Shown: positions 30,601 to 38,324 of the stretch, piece after piece
How the letters are laid out: every line of letters starts with the position of its first letter
Numbering within the stretch: position 1 is the first letter of the stretch
NCBI RefSeq assembly: GCF_006385785.1
Contig: NZ_VFSH01000004.1
Location: forward strand, 48,734-112,733
Direction: 5' to 3'
DNA from: Streptococcus shenyangsis
GTDB lineage: Bacteria > Bacillota > Bacilli > Lactobacillales > Streptococcaceae
DNA: 64,000 nucleotides
Notes under the pieces: generated by a model
Database searches by the model: none
Seen by the model: only the letters and a program-made list of their open reading frames with translations
What the model was told of the DNA's origin: nothing
Position numbers and translations under genes: made by a program

Positions 30601-32841
30601 CTAAGGGACCGTACAACACCAGTTTCAGATGCTGCTTCTATCGATGCCTTCAGTGAGTTGATGGATGACCGTGACAAGCGCATCCAGTACGGCTCAGCTT
30701 ATGGAAACTGGGCTGACTCAGAACTATTTAGCGGCACAGAGAAATACGCCGATATCTCAAATGGAAATTATTCTGATAAAGATGCGACTGCAACTATTCC
30801 TTTCAATGGACCTGGTATTGAAATCTACGGACTCAAGTCATCTCAATTGGGACTTGCTGACGTTAAAATAGATGGCAAATCTGTTGGAGAACTTGACTTC
30901 TATACAGCAGGAACAACTGAAAAGGGTGTATTAATAGGACGTTACACAAATCTATCTTCAGGTTCTCACCTCATGACCATCACTGTTAAGCGCGAGCACA
31001 AAGGACGTACAAACGAGCGTGCAAAAATTTCTCTCGATTACTTCAAAGTCTTCCCAGGCCAAGGAGAAGCTGTTGAGAAGATTGACGACCGTGACCCTCG
31101 TATCCAGTATGGTTCCATGTTTAAGGATTGGAGCGATGCAGAACTCTATGCTTCTACAGAAAAATACGCTGACATCAACGCTAATGATAGCCTCGCTTCT
31201 GAAGCCACTGCAACCATTCCATTCTCTGGAACAGGTATCCGAATCTATGGATTAAAAACAGCATCACTAGGCAAGGCACTTGTCACACTGGATGGAAAAG
31301 AGATGCCAGCTCTTGACTTCTACACTCCAGGAGCTACTGAAAAAGGTGCATTAATTGGCGAATTTACCAATCTAGCAGATGGCGATCACGTTCTTACTTT
31401 GAAAGTAGATCCGAATTCTCCACAAGGACGAAAGAAAGTTTCTCTTGATTCCTTTGATATCTTAAAAGCTCCGTCCGTATCACTCGATAGTCCAAGCCTT
31501 GACCCTATTAATTCAAAAGATAAGACTGTTACCTTAACCCTACCAACTGGCAATTGGGATGGAGTCGCTGTGACCTTCCCTGGTATCAAAGATCCTCTTC
31601 TACTCAGAAAAGTCGATGAGGACCATCTTGTCACATCAGGTGAACAAACTGTTCTAACCATTAAGGATAACAAGGTCCAACTAGACATTCCTGAGGCTAC
31701 AGATCGTAGAGCTGGCAATTCGGTAGAAGCTTATGCCATCCAAGGTACAACAACAACTAGTCCTGTTGTAGCTGTCTTTCCTAAGGACGAAACTGCTCCA
31801 GTTGAAGAAAAAATCCTTACAAGCAAAGGAGATGAGCCTGCTCCAGTTGTAACTATTCCTGAGTACACTAAGCCTATCGGAACTGCGGGAAATCAGGAGG
31901 CTCCTACTGTGGAAATCCCTGAATACACTGGTCCTGTCGGAACTGCGGGAGAACAAGAAGCGCCTTCTGTTGTAATTCCTGAATACACTGGTCCTGCTGG
32001 AACAGTAGGAGATCAAGAAGCTCCTTCCGTAGTAATTCCTGAATACACTGGTCCTATCGGGACAGTTGGGGATCAGGAGGCACCTACTGCGGAAAGACCT
32101 GAATATACCAAACCTACCGGAACAACTGGGGAACAGGAAGCGCCTACTGTGGAAAGACCTGAATATACCAAACCTATAGAGACAGGAAGAGAACAGAAAG
32201 CTCCTACCATAGATAGGCCCAATTATAGTGAACCTGGTAAAGGAGCTAGGCAAGAAAAAACATCTACTAGCAGTATTTCTGAGTATAAACTTCGTGTCTT
32301 GAAGGATGAAAAGACTGGTGTTGAGATTATTGGTAGAGCAACCGACTTAGAAGGAATTTCTCATCTCTCTAGTAAACACGTGTTGGCTCAAGAACTCTTT
32401 GGTAAGATATACGATGCTTATGATATTCAATTTAAAAATTCAAACAACCATAATATACAACCACAGGGAGCTGTTTTAGTTAGATTACCAATTACAGCTG
32501 ATGTAGAAAATATTTATTACCTAACTCCGACAAAAGAATTGAAATCACTTTCTTTCACTATTCGTGATGGTATGGCAGAATTTACTACTAGTCTCTTTAG
32601 TACATATGCGGTAGTCTATCAAAATGTCAATACTCCGGAAACCTCAATAAACAAAACAGTTGCAACAACCTCACTAAACTTTGAGCAGACTTCAACTACC
32701 GATAGTCCTTCCCAGCTGGAAAATACTCATCGCAAAGAACAACTTCCAGAAACTGGTGAATCCTCAAATCCACTCCTCTTCTTATCAGGACTTAGTTTAG
32801 TCTTAACATCCATCTTCCTACTAAAAAATAAGATAGATTAG
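27628..32841 (+). CDS. Cell-wall-anchored GH95 alpha-L-fucosidase
   Basis: 1737 residues from a GTG start with an AAGGAG ribosome site. A YSIRK signal (CKYSIRKLSIGAASVLLGA) is cleaved near 37; an acidic linker runs to about 118. The GH95 domain follows to about residue 900: NLQGVWNAVDNPPWNSDYHL, then NVNLQMNYWPAY (N506/N508), SPSYSPEHG with the likely catalytic Glu643, and FQIDGNFG (Asp804). It would remove alpha-1,2-linked fucose from host glycans. A fibronectin-III-like stretch, two related domains of about 135 residues beginning DDRDxRIQYGS (probably carbohydrate-binding), and seven 20-residue PEYTGP repeats follow. The sorting signal is LPETG at 1706-1710. Confidence 0.95.
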   Translation: MDKKYWEKSCKYSIRKLSIGAASVLLGAVFLAAQGVAADGIEIPKSEATITETSAKPDTKVEEVLASNTETQPIAESAEKQTNLEPEPPQTASQSETSATTAPAENKESEKPELPVNKQEHYELHYNQPTAPSYDGWEKQALPVGNGEMGAKVFGLIGEERIQYNEKTLWSGGPQPDSQDYNGGNYKDRYKVLAEIRKALEDGDRQKAKQLAERNLVGPNNSQYGRYLAFGDVSMVFNNQKKGLDTVTDYHRGLDISEATTTTSYTQDGTTFKRETFSSYPDDVTVTHLTKKGDKTLDFTLWNTLTEDLIANGQYSRDNSNYKKGTISVDSNGILLKGTVKDNGLKFASYLGIKTDGQVTAQDGYLTVKGASYATLLLSAKTNFAQNPETNYRKDIDVEKTVKSIVEAAKAKDYETLKNDHIKDYQSLFNRVQLNLGGSKSNQTTKEALQTYNPTKGQKLEELFFQYGRYLLISSSRNRTDALPANLQGVWNAVDNPPWNSDYHLNVNLQMNYWPAYMSNLAETAKPMINYIDDMRYYGRIAAKEYAGIESKEGQENGWLVHTQATPFGWTTPGWNYYWGWSPAANAWMMQNVYDYYKFTKDETYLKEKIYPMLKETAKFWNSFLHYDKASDRWVSSPSYSPEHGNITIGNTFDQSLVWQLFHDYMEAANHLKIDQDLVTEVKAKFDKLKPLHINQDGRIKEWYEEDSPQFTNEGIENHHRHVSHLVGLFPGTLFGKDQPEYLEAARATLNHRGDGGTGWSKANKINLWARLLDGNRAHRLLAEQLRSSTLENLWDTHAPFQIDGNFGATSGMAEMLLQSHTGYIAPLPALPDAWKDGQVSGLVTRGNFEVSMKWKEKNLETLSFLSNVGGDLVVDYPNIEASIIKINGKEVQASRLKDNRIQLATQKGDVITFENFPGRVTRLSALRKDSVTAELDFNTVEGASHYVIRRESKDENSQTPSVREFITNQTHFIDRSIDSSHAYTYTVKAMLRDRTTPVSDAASIDAFSELMDDRDKRIQYGSAYGNWADSELFSGTEKYADISNGNYSDKDATATIPFNGPGIEIYGLKSSQLGLADVKIDGKSVGELDFYTAGTTEKGVLIGRYTNLSSGSHLMTITVKREHKGRTNERAKISLDYFKVFPGQGEAVEKIDDRDPRIQYGSMFKDWSDAELYASTEKYADINANDSLASEATATIPFSGTGIRIYGLKTASLGKALVTLDGKEMPALDFYTPGATEKGALIGEFTNLADGDHVLTLKVDPNSPQGRKKVSLDSFDILKAPSVSLDSPSLDPINSKDKTVTLTLPTGNWDGVAVTFPGIKDPLLLRKVDEDHLVTSGEQTVLTIKDNKVQLDIPEATDRRAGNSVEAYAIQGTTTTSPVVAVFPKDETAPVEEKILTSKGDEPAPVVTIPEYTKPIGTAGNQEAPTVEIPEYTGPVGTAGEQEAPSVVIPEYTGPAGTVGDQEAPSVVIPEYTGPIGTVGDQEAPTAERPEYTKPTGTTGEQEAPTVERPEYTKPIETGREQKAPTIDRPNYSEPGKGARQEKTSTSSISEYKLRVLKDEKTGVEIIGRATDLEGISHLSSKHVLAQELFGKIYDAYDIQFKNSNNHNIQPQGAVLVRLPITADVENIYYLTPTKELKSLSFTIRDGMAEFTTSLFSTYAVVYQNVNTPETSINKTVATTSLNFEQTSTTDSPSQLENTHRKEQLPETGESSNPLLFLSGLSLVLTSIFLLKNKID
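31841..32260 (+). repeat. Seven 60-bp repeats (20-aa PEYT units) in the fucosidase stalk
   Basis: The phrase IPEYTGP or RPEYTKP recurs every 60 bases, with the later units more diverged. This Pro/Glu-rich array probably acts as a wall-spanning stalk between the binding domains and the anchor. Confidence 0.93.
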
Positions 32842-33129
32842 ATCTATAAATTTTTAAGAATTACTTAGAGGGCCCATTCTATTCAATTTCAACTCAAGTA
32901 TGTTATACACCATTTCATCTACCATTTAACTGATATCTTTTAAGATAATATTCTAAACTATAAACCAGTCCTTTTGTCTTGAGGACTGGTTTTAACAATC
33001 GTGAGAACTCCTAGACAGAAACAGATTCTTCCAGATTTCTTTTACCTTGTATCAATTTAAATCAATACTAATGTCATACAGCAATTGACAAGTATCTAGT
33101 TAACAATGCTGTGTAAGCCATATTATAAA
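32842..33129. other. Convergent intergenic region with terminator
   Basis: It holds the hairpin aaaccagtcct / aggactggttt at 32962-32994, with A- and T-runs on both sides, which should end fucosidase transcription. I see no gene in the rest. Confidence 0.8.
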
Positions 33130-33155
33130 AGACTGAGACACTGGATCTCAGCCTT
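33130..33155 (-). terminator. Terminator of the TrpXYZ-type operon
   Basis: The stem gactgaga / tctcagcc lies just past the ATPase stop, with a T-rich tail on the minus strand. Confidence 0.8.
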
Positions 33156-33160
33156 TTTCT

Positions 33161-33964
33161 TTATCCCAAAACCAACTCATCACTGACTAGGCTTTGGCCA
33201 CTATTTTTCTGGAAGAGATGCATGAGATTTTCAACCGTCAGATGCTTTTTCTCCTCTCCCTTGACATCCACCACTATCTTTCCTTGATAGAGCATAATGA
33301 GACGATTTCCGTATTCAATTGCATGGTTCATATCATGGGTAATCATCAAAGTCGTCAACTGATGGTCTTCCACAATCTTTTGCGTCAAGTCCATCACCAT
33401 TTGACTCGTTTTCGGGTCAAGTGCCGCAGTGTGTTCATCCAAAAGCAAAAGTTTAGGTTTCACCAGAGCTGCCATGACTAGGGTCAAGGCCTGTCTTTGT
33501 CCTCCCGAGAGGTATTGAGTATCCACTTTCAAGCGATTTTCAAGGCCAATATTCAACTCTTTCAAGGCTTCTTGGAACTGGATTCTATCCTTCTCCTTCA
33601 CACCCCAGCCAAGCCCTCTCTTTTGCCCACGTCTCAAGGCAATAGCCATATTCTCCTCAATCGTCAAACGAGAAGCTGTTCCCATCTTAGGATCTTGAAA
33701 AACACGAGCGATATCCTTGGCTCTCTTTCTGACACTCAGATTTTTAATGGATTTACCTGCCAATAAAAGGTCCCCTTCATCCACAGATAGATTGCCAGCC
33801 AAGATATTCATCAAAGTGGATTTCCCTGCTCCATTTCCACCAATTACAGAGATAAAATCTCCCTCTTCAACCTCTAAATCTAATCCTTTGAGGACATAGT
33901 TCTCATTGACCGTCCCTGATTCAAATGTTTTGTGAATATTTTCAAGTGTTAACAAACTTGCCAT
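33161..33964 (-). CDS. trpZ: ABC transporter ATP-binding protein (TrpZ-type)
   Basis: 267 residues. Walker A GGNGAGKST, Q-loop region ARVFQDP, signature LSGGQRQ, Walker B LLLLDEHTAALDP and switch histidine ITHDM are all intact. It belongs to the COG1101 type that pairs with a BMP-like permease and a COG2984 binding protein. In streptococci this trio is annotated as a tryptophan importer; I recognise the family but the substrate is from annotation, not seen. It is the last gene of the operon, 12 bases after the permease. Confidence 0.9.
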   Translation of the reverse strand: MASLLTLENIHKTFESGTVNENYVLKGLDLEVEEGDFISVIGGNGAGKSTLMNILAGNLSVDEGDLLLAGKSIKNLSVRKRAKDIARVFQDPKMGTASRLTIEENMAIALRRGQKRGLGWGVKEKDRIQFQEALKELNIGLENRLKVDTQYLSGGQRQALTLVMAALVKPKLLLLDEHTAALDPKTSQMVMDLTQKIVEDHQLTTLMITHDMNHAIEYGNRLIMLYQGKIVVDVKGEEKKHLTVENLMHLFQKNSGQSLVSDELVLG

Positions 33965-33976
33965 AACTTTCTCCTC

Positions 33977-34870
33977 CTATTCATTTCTCAATTTCAGACC
34001 ACGAATCTTTAATCTCTTTTGCAATTCTGGCGCAAATAAAACCAAGGCTAGCAAGATTGCATTAAAGAGACGAACCAGGTTTTGATCTAGATTTGGAATT
34101 TCATAGATATTTAAAATAATCAAACGGTAAACAATAGCACCGATTCCGATGGATAACAAGCGGCCTCCAATGGTCAAGTCGTGTATCAAGACTTCCGCAA
34201 TAATCACTGCACTCAAACCAACAACGATGGTTCCTGTCCCAGAAGTCACATCTGAAAATCCATCATTTTGGGCAAACAAGGAACCACATAGGGCAATCAA
34301 GCCGTTTGAAATCATGTAACCAACAATCTTCATGGTGTCTACATTGACCCCATTTGCCTCACTCATCGGAATATTGTCCCCAGTCGAACGCAAGACCAAT
34401 CCAATCTCTGTTTTCATCAAAAGAGTCAAGACCAAACAAACAAGTAAGAGACAGGCCGAACTAAATAAGAAAACAGCTTCTTCATTTGACAGCCCTAAGC
34501 TTGCCAATTGTTTAAAGACGGTTGCAGAATCTCCCAAGGAAAGATTAGGCACGCTTCCCATGATTTTAATATTGATGGAATAAAGCCCTGTCAAGGTCAC
34601 AATCCCTGTCAAGAGAGCTGGAATTTTCATCTTGGTGTGGAGCATTCCTGATACTAGACCTGCTACCATACCTGCCAGAAAAGCAAGTAAGGTCGCAATC
34701 CAAGGATTTGTCCCTGCCTGTATCTGTGATACAACGACAGCCGCCCCCATAGGAAAGGCTCCTTCAGCAGTCATATCCGCAATATCCAAAATACGGAAAG
34801 TCAAGTAGACCCCAATCGCCATAATCGACCATAGCAAACCTTCTGATAAACTAGATAACACAAAATTCAT
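33977..34870 (-). CDS. trpY: ABC transporter permease (TrpY-type)
   Basis: 297 residues, with about eight hydrophobic segments from MAIGVYLTFRILDIADMTAEGAFPMGAAV to AILLALVLFAPELQKRLK. It is the membrane component of the same importer (COG4120 type, related to branched-chain amino-acid and nucleoside permeases). The spacing to both neighbours is 11-12 bases. Confidence 0.9.
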   Translation of the reverse strand: MNFVLSSLSEGLLWSIMAIGVYLTFRILDIADMTAEGAFPMGAAVVVSQIQAGTNPWIATLLAFLAGMVAGLVSGMLHTKMKIPALLTGIVTLTGLYSINIKIMGSVPNLSLGDSATVFKQLASLGLSNEEAVFLFSSACLLLVCLVLTLLMKTEIGLVLRSTGDNIPMSEANGVNVDTMKIVGYMISNGLIALCGSLFAQNDGFSDVTSGTGTIVVGLSAVIIAEVLIHDLTIGGRLLSIGIGAIVYRLIILNIYEIPNLDQNLVRLFNAILLALVLFAPELQKRLKIRGLKLRNE

Positions 34871-34881
34871 CTTAAATCTCC

Positions 34882-35859
34882 TTATTCCTTGCTTTCTAAC
34901 TTGCTAATATCAATTCCCAATGCATCTGCCATTTCTTGATTGGTATGCAATTCCAGTTTTTCAGGCAACTCAACTGCTATATTTTCTGGCTTCTCACCTT
35001 TTAAAACACGAACCAGCATGCGAGCTGTCTGGCGTCCCAATTCTTCATAATTGGTACCGTAGTTATACAAGCCACCAACCGCAACCATTTCTGTTGAACC
35101 ACCAAATACTGGAACCTTGTGCTTAATAGAAACCTGCTTGACTGTTTCCATGGTTGATGAAATGATATTATCCGTTGGTACAAAAACCATATCCACCTCT
35201 GCCATCAAGCTTTCTGCAGCAGCCTTGACGTTGTTACTGTCCAAGATTGTTTTTTCAACAACGGTAAAGCCTTTTTCTTCCAAAAGACGCTTAGCTTCAT
35301 CCTTTTGAACAACTGAGTTTGGCTCGCTCTGAGTATAGAGAATTCCAATCGTTTTAGCTTTTGGCAACACTTTCTTTATCAAATTGATTTGGGTTGAAAT
35401 GGCATCTGATGACTGGTCGCTTGTCCCAGTTACATTGCCCCCAGGATGCTCTCTTGACTCAACCAACTTGGCACTGACAGGATCTGTTACCGCTGAAAAG
35501 ATAACCGGTGTCGTTTGCGTTGTATTGGCCAAGCTCTGAGCAGAAGGCGTTGCGATAGCTAGAACGACATCACTAGATTCTGCTAGTTGCTGGGAAATCG
35601 TTTTAAGATTTCGTTGTTCTCCCTGGGCATTTTGCAAATCAATCTCAATATTTTCCCCCTCAATATAGCCTTGCTTGGCCAGTTCATCCACAAATCCTTC
35701 TCTAGTAGCATCTAAGGACTGGTGGGTAATAAACTGCGAAATACCGATACGAAAAACATCTTTTTTCTTATCTGCCTTCAACTGATGCAAACTGATCAGA
35801 GAGGTCAAGAGGATCCCCACTACCAAGAGGGGTGCTAGTAATTTTCGAACAACTTTCAT
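34882..35859 (-). CDS. trpX: ABC transporter substrate-binding protein (TrpX-type)
   Basis: 325 residues. An N-terminal hydrophobic segment (LLAPLLVVGILLTSLISLHQL) without a lipobox cysteine suggests a signal anchor rather than a lipoprotein. The body is a periplasmic-binding-protein fold of the COG2984 group (FRIGISQFITHQSLDATREGF, then PVIFSAVTDPVSAKLV). In streptococci it is annotated as binding tryptophan. The start has a strong AGAAGGAG ribosome site. It is the first structural gene after the attenuator-like leader, so the leader should control the whole transporter. Confidence 0.9.
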   Translation of the reverse strand: MKVVRKLLAPLLVVGILLTSLISLHQLKADKKKDVFRIGISQFITHQSLDATREGFVDELAKQGYIEGENIEIDLQNAQGEQRNLKTISQQLAESSDVVLAIATPSAQSLANTTQTTPVIFSAVTDPVSAKLVESREHPGGNVTGTSDQSSDAISTQINLIKKVLPKAKTIGILYTQSEPNSVVQKDEAKRLLEEKGFTVVEKTILDSNNVKAAAESLMAEVDMVFVPTDNIISSTMETVKQVSIKHKVPVFGGSTEMVAVGGLYNYGTNYEELGRQTARMLVRVLKGEKPENIAVELPEKLELHTNQEMADALGIDISKLESKE

Positions 35860-35885
35860 AATGAAACTCCTTCTCAGAAAAGATA

Positions 35886-35918
35886 AAACAAAAAACCGCC
35901 TAGATACTATCTAAACGG
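35886..35918 (-). terminator. Leader terminator (attenuator) before trpX
   Basis: CCGTTTAGAT and ATCTAGGCGG form a 10-bp stem (two G-U pairs) with a 3-base loop, followed by TTTTTTGTTTT on the minus strand. It lies about 27 bases before the trpX start codon, so it must be read through for expression. Confidence 0.82.
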
Positions 35919-35940
35919 ATGCTTGAAATAATCTAACAAG

Positions 35941-36042
35941 TTATAACTTTGCTAGTCCATTTAGATATTCATCTATATGGACCACAATCAAAAATCTTAG
36001 CCACATAGATACAAACAAATTGCTTGAACTGTTTGCATCCAT
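35941..36042 (-). CDS. Second short ORF in the leader (33 codons, doubtful)
   Basis: An ATG at 36042 opens 33 codons that include one Trp codon (SMWLRF) and end at 35941. It has no convincing ribosome site and overlaps the pairing segments. It may be chance; it is listed because translation here would also affect folding. Confidence 0.2.
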   Translation of the reverse strand: MDANSSSNLFVSMWLRFLIVVHIDEYLNGLAKL

Positions 36043-36061
36043 GGTGACATGTCTACAAACA

Positions 36062-36121
36062 CTATCTAAAGTAGCTAAAGTAAAAGTTTTGATTCATCGT
36101 TACAGCTTGTCTCTTATTCAT
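36062..36121 (-). CDS. Putative leader peptide rich in Phe and Tyr
   Basis: 19 codons from ATG 36121, about 26 bases after the predicted transcription start. The last part reads NFYFSYFR and then a stop: five aromatic codons out of six (three TTT, two TAC). The upstream sequence GAAAGCAGAAAAAGAA is only a weak ribosome site. The stop codon lies inside the 10-mer that is repeated in the terminator arm, so a ribosome stalled on the aromatic codons would cover that segment. Too short to be found by usual gene calling; translation is inference. Confidence 0.55.
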   Translation of the reverse strand: MNKRQAVTMNQNFYFSYFR

Positions 36122-36153
36122 TTCTTTTTCTGCTTTCTTTTTTGATGTTTCCT

Positions 36154-36182
36154 ATCTTAACACCTTTTTCATCAGCTGTCAA
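36154..36182 (-). promoter_or_regulatory. Promoter of the TrpXYZ-type operon
   Basis: Minus strand: -35 TTGACA (36177-36182, perfect), a 17-base spacer, then -10 TAAGAT (36154-36159). This is one of the strongest promoter matches in the window and lies about 300 bases before trpX. Confidence 0.9.
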
Positions 36183-36261
36183 GAATATTTCAGAATTTTT
36201 TAAAATTTTCCAAAAATTCTTTCATGATAATTTCAAAGTTTTTTCAAATCAATTCAACAAA

Positions 36262-36307
36262 AAAGGTTTATAATTTCCATAAAAATTGACATGGAAATTA
36301 TAAAACC
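36262..36307 (-). terminator. Terminator of the ami operon
   Basis: A long stem (ggtttataatttccat / atggaaattataaaacc) starts a few bases after the amiF stop and is followed by CCTTTTTTG on the minus strand. Confidence 0.9.
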
Positions 36308-36311
36308 ATTC

Positions 36312-37238
36312 TTAGTTTAGTCCTTTTTGATAACGTGCCAATTCAGCTTGGTTAGCCCAAATATAGTGACCTGGACAGATTTCAACCATAGACGGCTTAT
36401 CAGTCTCATAGTCGTGTTGACTTGGGTCATAAACCTTCAAGACCTTCTTACGTTCCAAGATTGGATCTGGAATTGGTACCGCTGACAGCAAGGCTTGAGT
36501 ATATGGATGAATTGGATTGTTAAACAATTCTTCTGTTTCAGCAACCTCTACAATAACACCCTTATAAATAACTGCGATACGGTCTGAAATAAAGCGAACG
36601 ACCGACAAATCATGGGCGATAAAGAGATAAGTCAAACCAAGTTCTTTTTGGAATTTTTTGAGCAAGTTCAAGACTTGGGCACGCACAGAAACGTCCAAGG
36701 CTGAAATGGGCTCATCTGCAATAACAAAATCTGGTTGCATCACCAAGGCACGAGCAATACCAATACGTTGGCGTTGACCACCTGAAAACTCATGAGGGTA
36801 ACGAGTCAAGTGCTCAGCAAGAAGACCTACTTCACGAATAATATTTTGAACTTTCTCTTTACGTTCTTCTTCATCCTTGAACAGATGATGATTGTAAAGA
36901 CCTTCAGAAATAATATAATCAACAGTCGCACGTTCATTCAAACTTGCGGCAGGGTCTTGGAAAATCATCTGGATCCGACGAATCAATTCCGCAGCTTGTT
37001 CACGCGATTTCTTACCATTAATCTTTTGACCATCAAAAATGATATCTCCATTACTTGTATCATTTAGACCGATGATGGCACGACCAATAGTTGTTTTCCC
37101 ACTTCCTGATTCACCTACAAGCGAGAAAGTTTCTCCCTTGTTGATAAAGAAGTTAGCATTTTTAACCGCAACAAACTTCTTACTTCCTTCACCGAAGGAA
37201 ATTTCTAAATCTTTGATTTCTACTAATTTTTCAGACAT
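36312..37238 (-). CDS. amiF: Oligopeptide ABC transporter ATPase AmiF
   Basis: 308 residues from ATG 37238 ([14 protein letters not shown]), 10 bases after the amiE stop. An in-frame ATG at 37307 would lie inside amiE and is unlikely. Walker [10 protein letters not shown], signature [14 protein letters not shown], Walker [15 protein letters not shown], and the C-terminal oligopeptide-transporter extension ([19 protein letters not shown]) are present. With AmiE it powers peptide uptake, which feeds nutrition and competence and peptide signalling in pneumococci. Confidence 0.97.
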   Translation of the reverse strand: MSEKLVEIKDLEISFGEGSKKFVAVKNANFFINKGETFSLVGESGSGKTTIGRAIIGLNDTSNGDIIFDGQKINGKKSREQAAELIRRIQMIFQDPAASLNERATVDYIISEGLYNHHLFKDEEERKEKVQNIIREVGLLAEHLTRYPHEFSGGQRQRIGIARALVMQPDFVIADEPISALDVSVRAQVLNLLKKFQKELGLTYLFIAHDLSVVRFISDRIAVIYKGVIVEVAETEELFNNPIHPYTQALLSAVPIPDPILERKKVLKVYDPSQHDYETDKPSMVEICPGHYIWANQAELARYQKGLN

Positions 37239-37248
37239 TTCCTTCCTC

Positions 37249-38316
37249 CTAGTCTGCCAGATGGGCAAATCCCATTTTTTCACGAATCTTATCATGGAGA
37301 TTTGCAATCACAGCTGGTTTTTCTACTTTTGGAGCATCCTCATGAAGAAGCCAAGTTTTAGCCCAATGCGTCTCTGATACTGAGAATTGAGGAGCTTTTT
37401 GTTCGAAGTCAATCTGCATTGCATAGTCAGAACGCAAGGCAAAAGCATCCCCTTTCAGGTCAGTATAAAGTGACGGAGGTGTTCCTGGGATTGAGTAAAG
37501 ATCCCCTTTATCATCAGCAAGCTGAGGCAAACTTGACAAGAGACTCCATGTATATGGATGGCGAGGGTCATAGAAGACTTCCTCAACAGTTCCATACTCA
37601 ACGATTTCTCCTGCATACATCACCGCTACCTTATCCGCAATACTTGCTACCACACCAAGGTCGTGGGTGATAAAGATTGTTGTGAAATGGTACTCGTTTT
37701 GTAAAGATTTCAGCAAATCAATAATCTGTGCTTGGATGGTTACATCCAAGGCAGTCGTTGGCTCATCACAGATCAAGACATCAGGTCGGCAGGCAAGGGC
37801 AATAGCAATAACGATACGTTGACGCATTCCTCCAGAATATTGGAAGGGGTATTCATCAAAACGTCTATCTGCGTCTGGAATCCCAACCTTATTCATGTAG
37901 TCAATGGCCAATTCTTTCGCTTCTTTAGCTGTTTTTCCTTGGTGTTTCACAATAACTTCTGTAATCTGACTACCAATTGTTTTAATCGGGTCCAAACTAG
38001 TCATTGGATCTTGGAAGATAGTCGCAATCTTAGCACCACGAATTTGTTCCCAATCCTTGTGAGAAGATAGAGCTGTCAAATCCTGACCACGGTAGTCAAT
38101 ACTTCCTTGAGCAATACGACCATTTTCTTCAAGCATACCTGTGAAAGTCTTTGTCAAAACAGATTTCCCTGATCCTGACTCACCTACCAAGGCTAATACT
38201 TCTCCTTCAACTAGTTCAAGGGAAACGCCGCGAATGGCTGTCAATACTTTGTCACGAACGTCAAATTCCACGACAATATCGCGAGCAGTCAAAATTACAT
38301 TTTTTTCTTTTGTCAT
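37249..38316 (-). CDS. amiE: Oligopeptide ABC transporter ATPase AmiE
   Basis: 355 residues. Walker [10 protein letters not shown], signature [15 protein letters not shown], Walker [15 protein letters not shown] and the switch ITHDLGVV are intact. The OppD-type C-terminus ([18 protein letters not shown]) is followed by a longer tail than AmiF. It forms the ATPase heterodimer with AmiF and lies 8 bases after amiD. Confidence 0.97.
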   Translation of the reverse strand: MTKEKNVILTARDIVVEFDVRDKVLTAIRGVSLELVEGEVLALVGESGSGKSVLTKTFTGMLEENGRIAQGSIDYRGQDLTALSSHKDWEQIRGAKIATIFQDPMTSLDPIKTIGSQITEVIVKHQGKTAKEAKELAIDYMNKVGIPDADRRFDEYPFQYSGGMRQRIVIAIALACRPDVLICDEPTTALDVTIQAQIIDLLKSLQNEYHFTTIFITHDLGVVASIADKVAVMYAGEIVEYGTVEEVFYDPRHPYTWSLLSSLPQLADDKGDLYSIPGTPPSLYTDLKGDAFALRSDYAMQIDFEQKAPQFSVSETHWAKTWLLHEDAPKVEKPAVIANLHDKIREKMGFAHLAD

Positions 38317-38324
38317 TTCTACTC

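Larger units (their letters stand above)
35860..36147 (-). promoter_or_regulatory. Attenuator-like leader RNA of the TrpXYZ-type operon
   Basis: From the expected start near 36147 the leader carries a 19-codon ORF (36121-36062), a hairpin gtttgcatcc...acaaac (36031-36060), a second hairpin (35956-35981) and an intrinsic terminator (35886-35918). The 10-mer TTTAGATAGT occurs both at the end of the small ORF (36070-36061) and in the 5' arm of the terminator (35915-35906). The segment ATATCTAAATGG between them (35968-35957) can pair with either copy. Mutually exclusive pairing plus a small aromatic-rich ORF is the layout of a ribosome-mediated attenuator. I see no T-box sequence (AGGGTGGNACCGCG). 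Confidence 0.6.

Noticed and set aside
35860..36147. T-box riboswitch before trpX
   Set aside because: No AGGGTGGNACCGCG-type T-box and no recognisable stem I specifier layout; the terminator arm does not carry the complementary T-box sequence.
37239..37307. Upstream ATG 37307 for amiF
   Set aside because: It lies within the amiE coding end; ATG 37238 gives the usual 308 residues.
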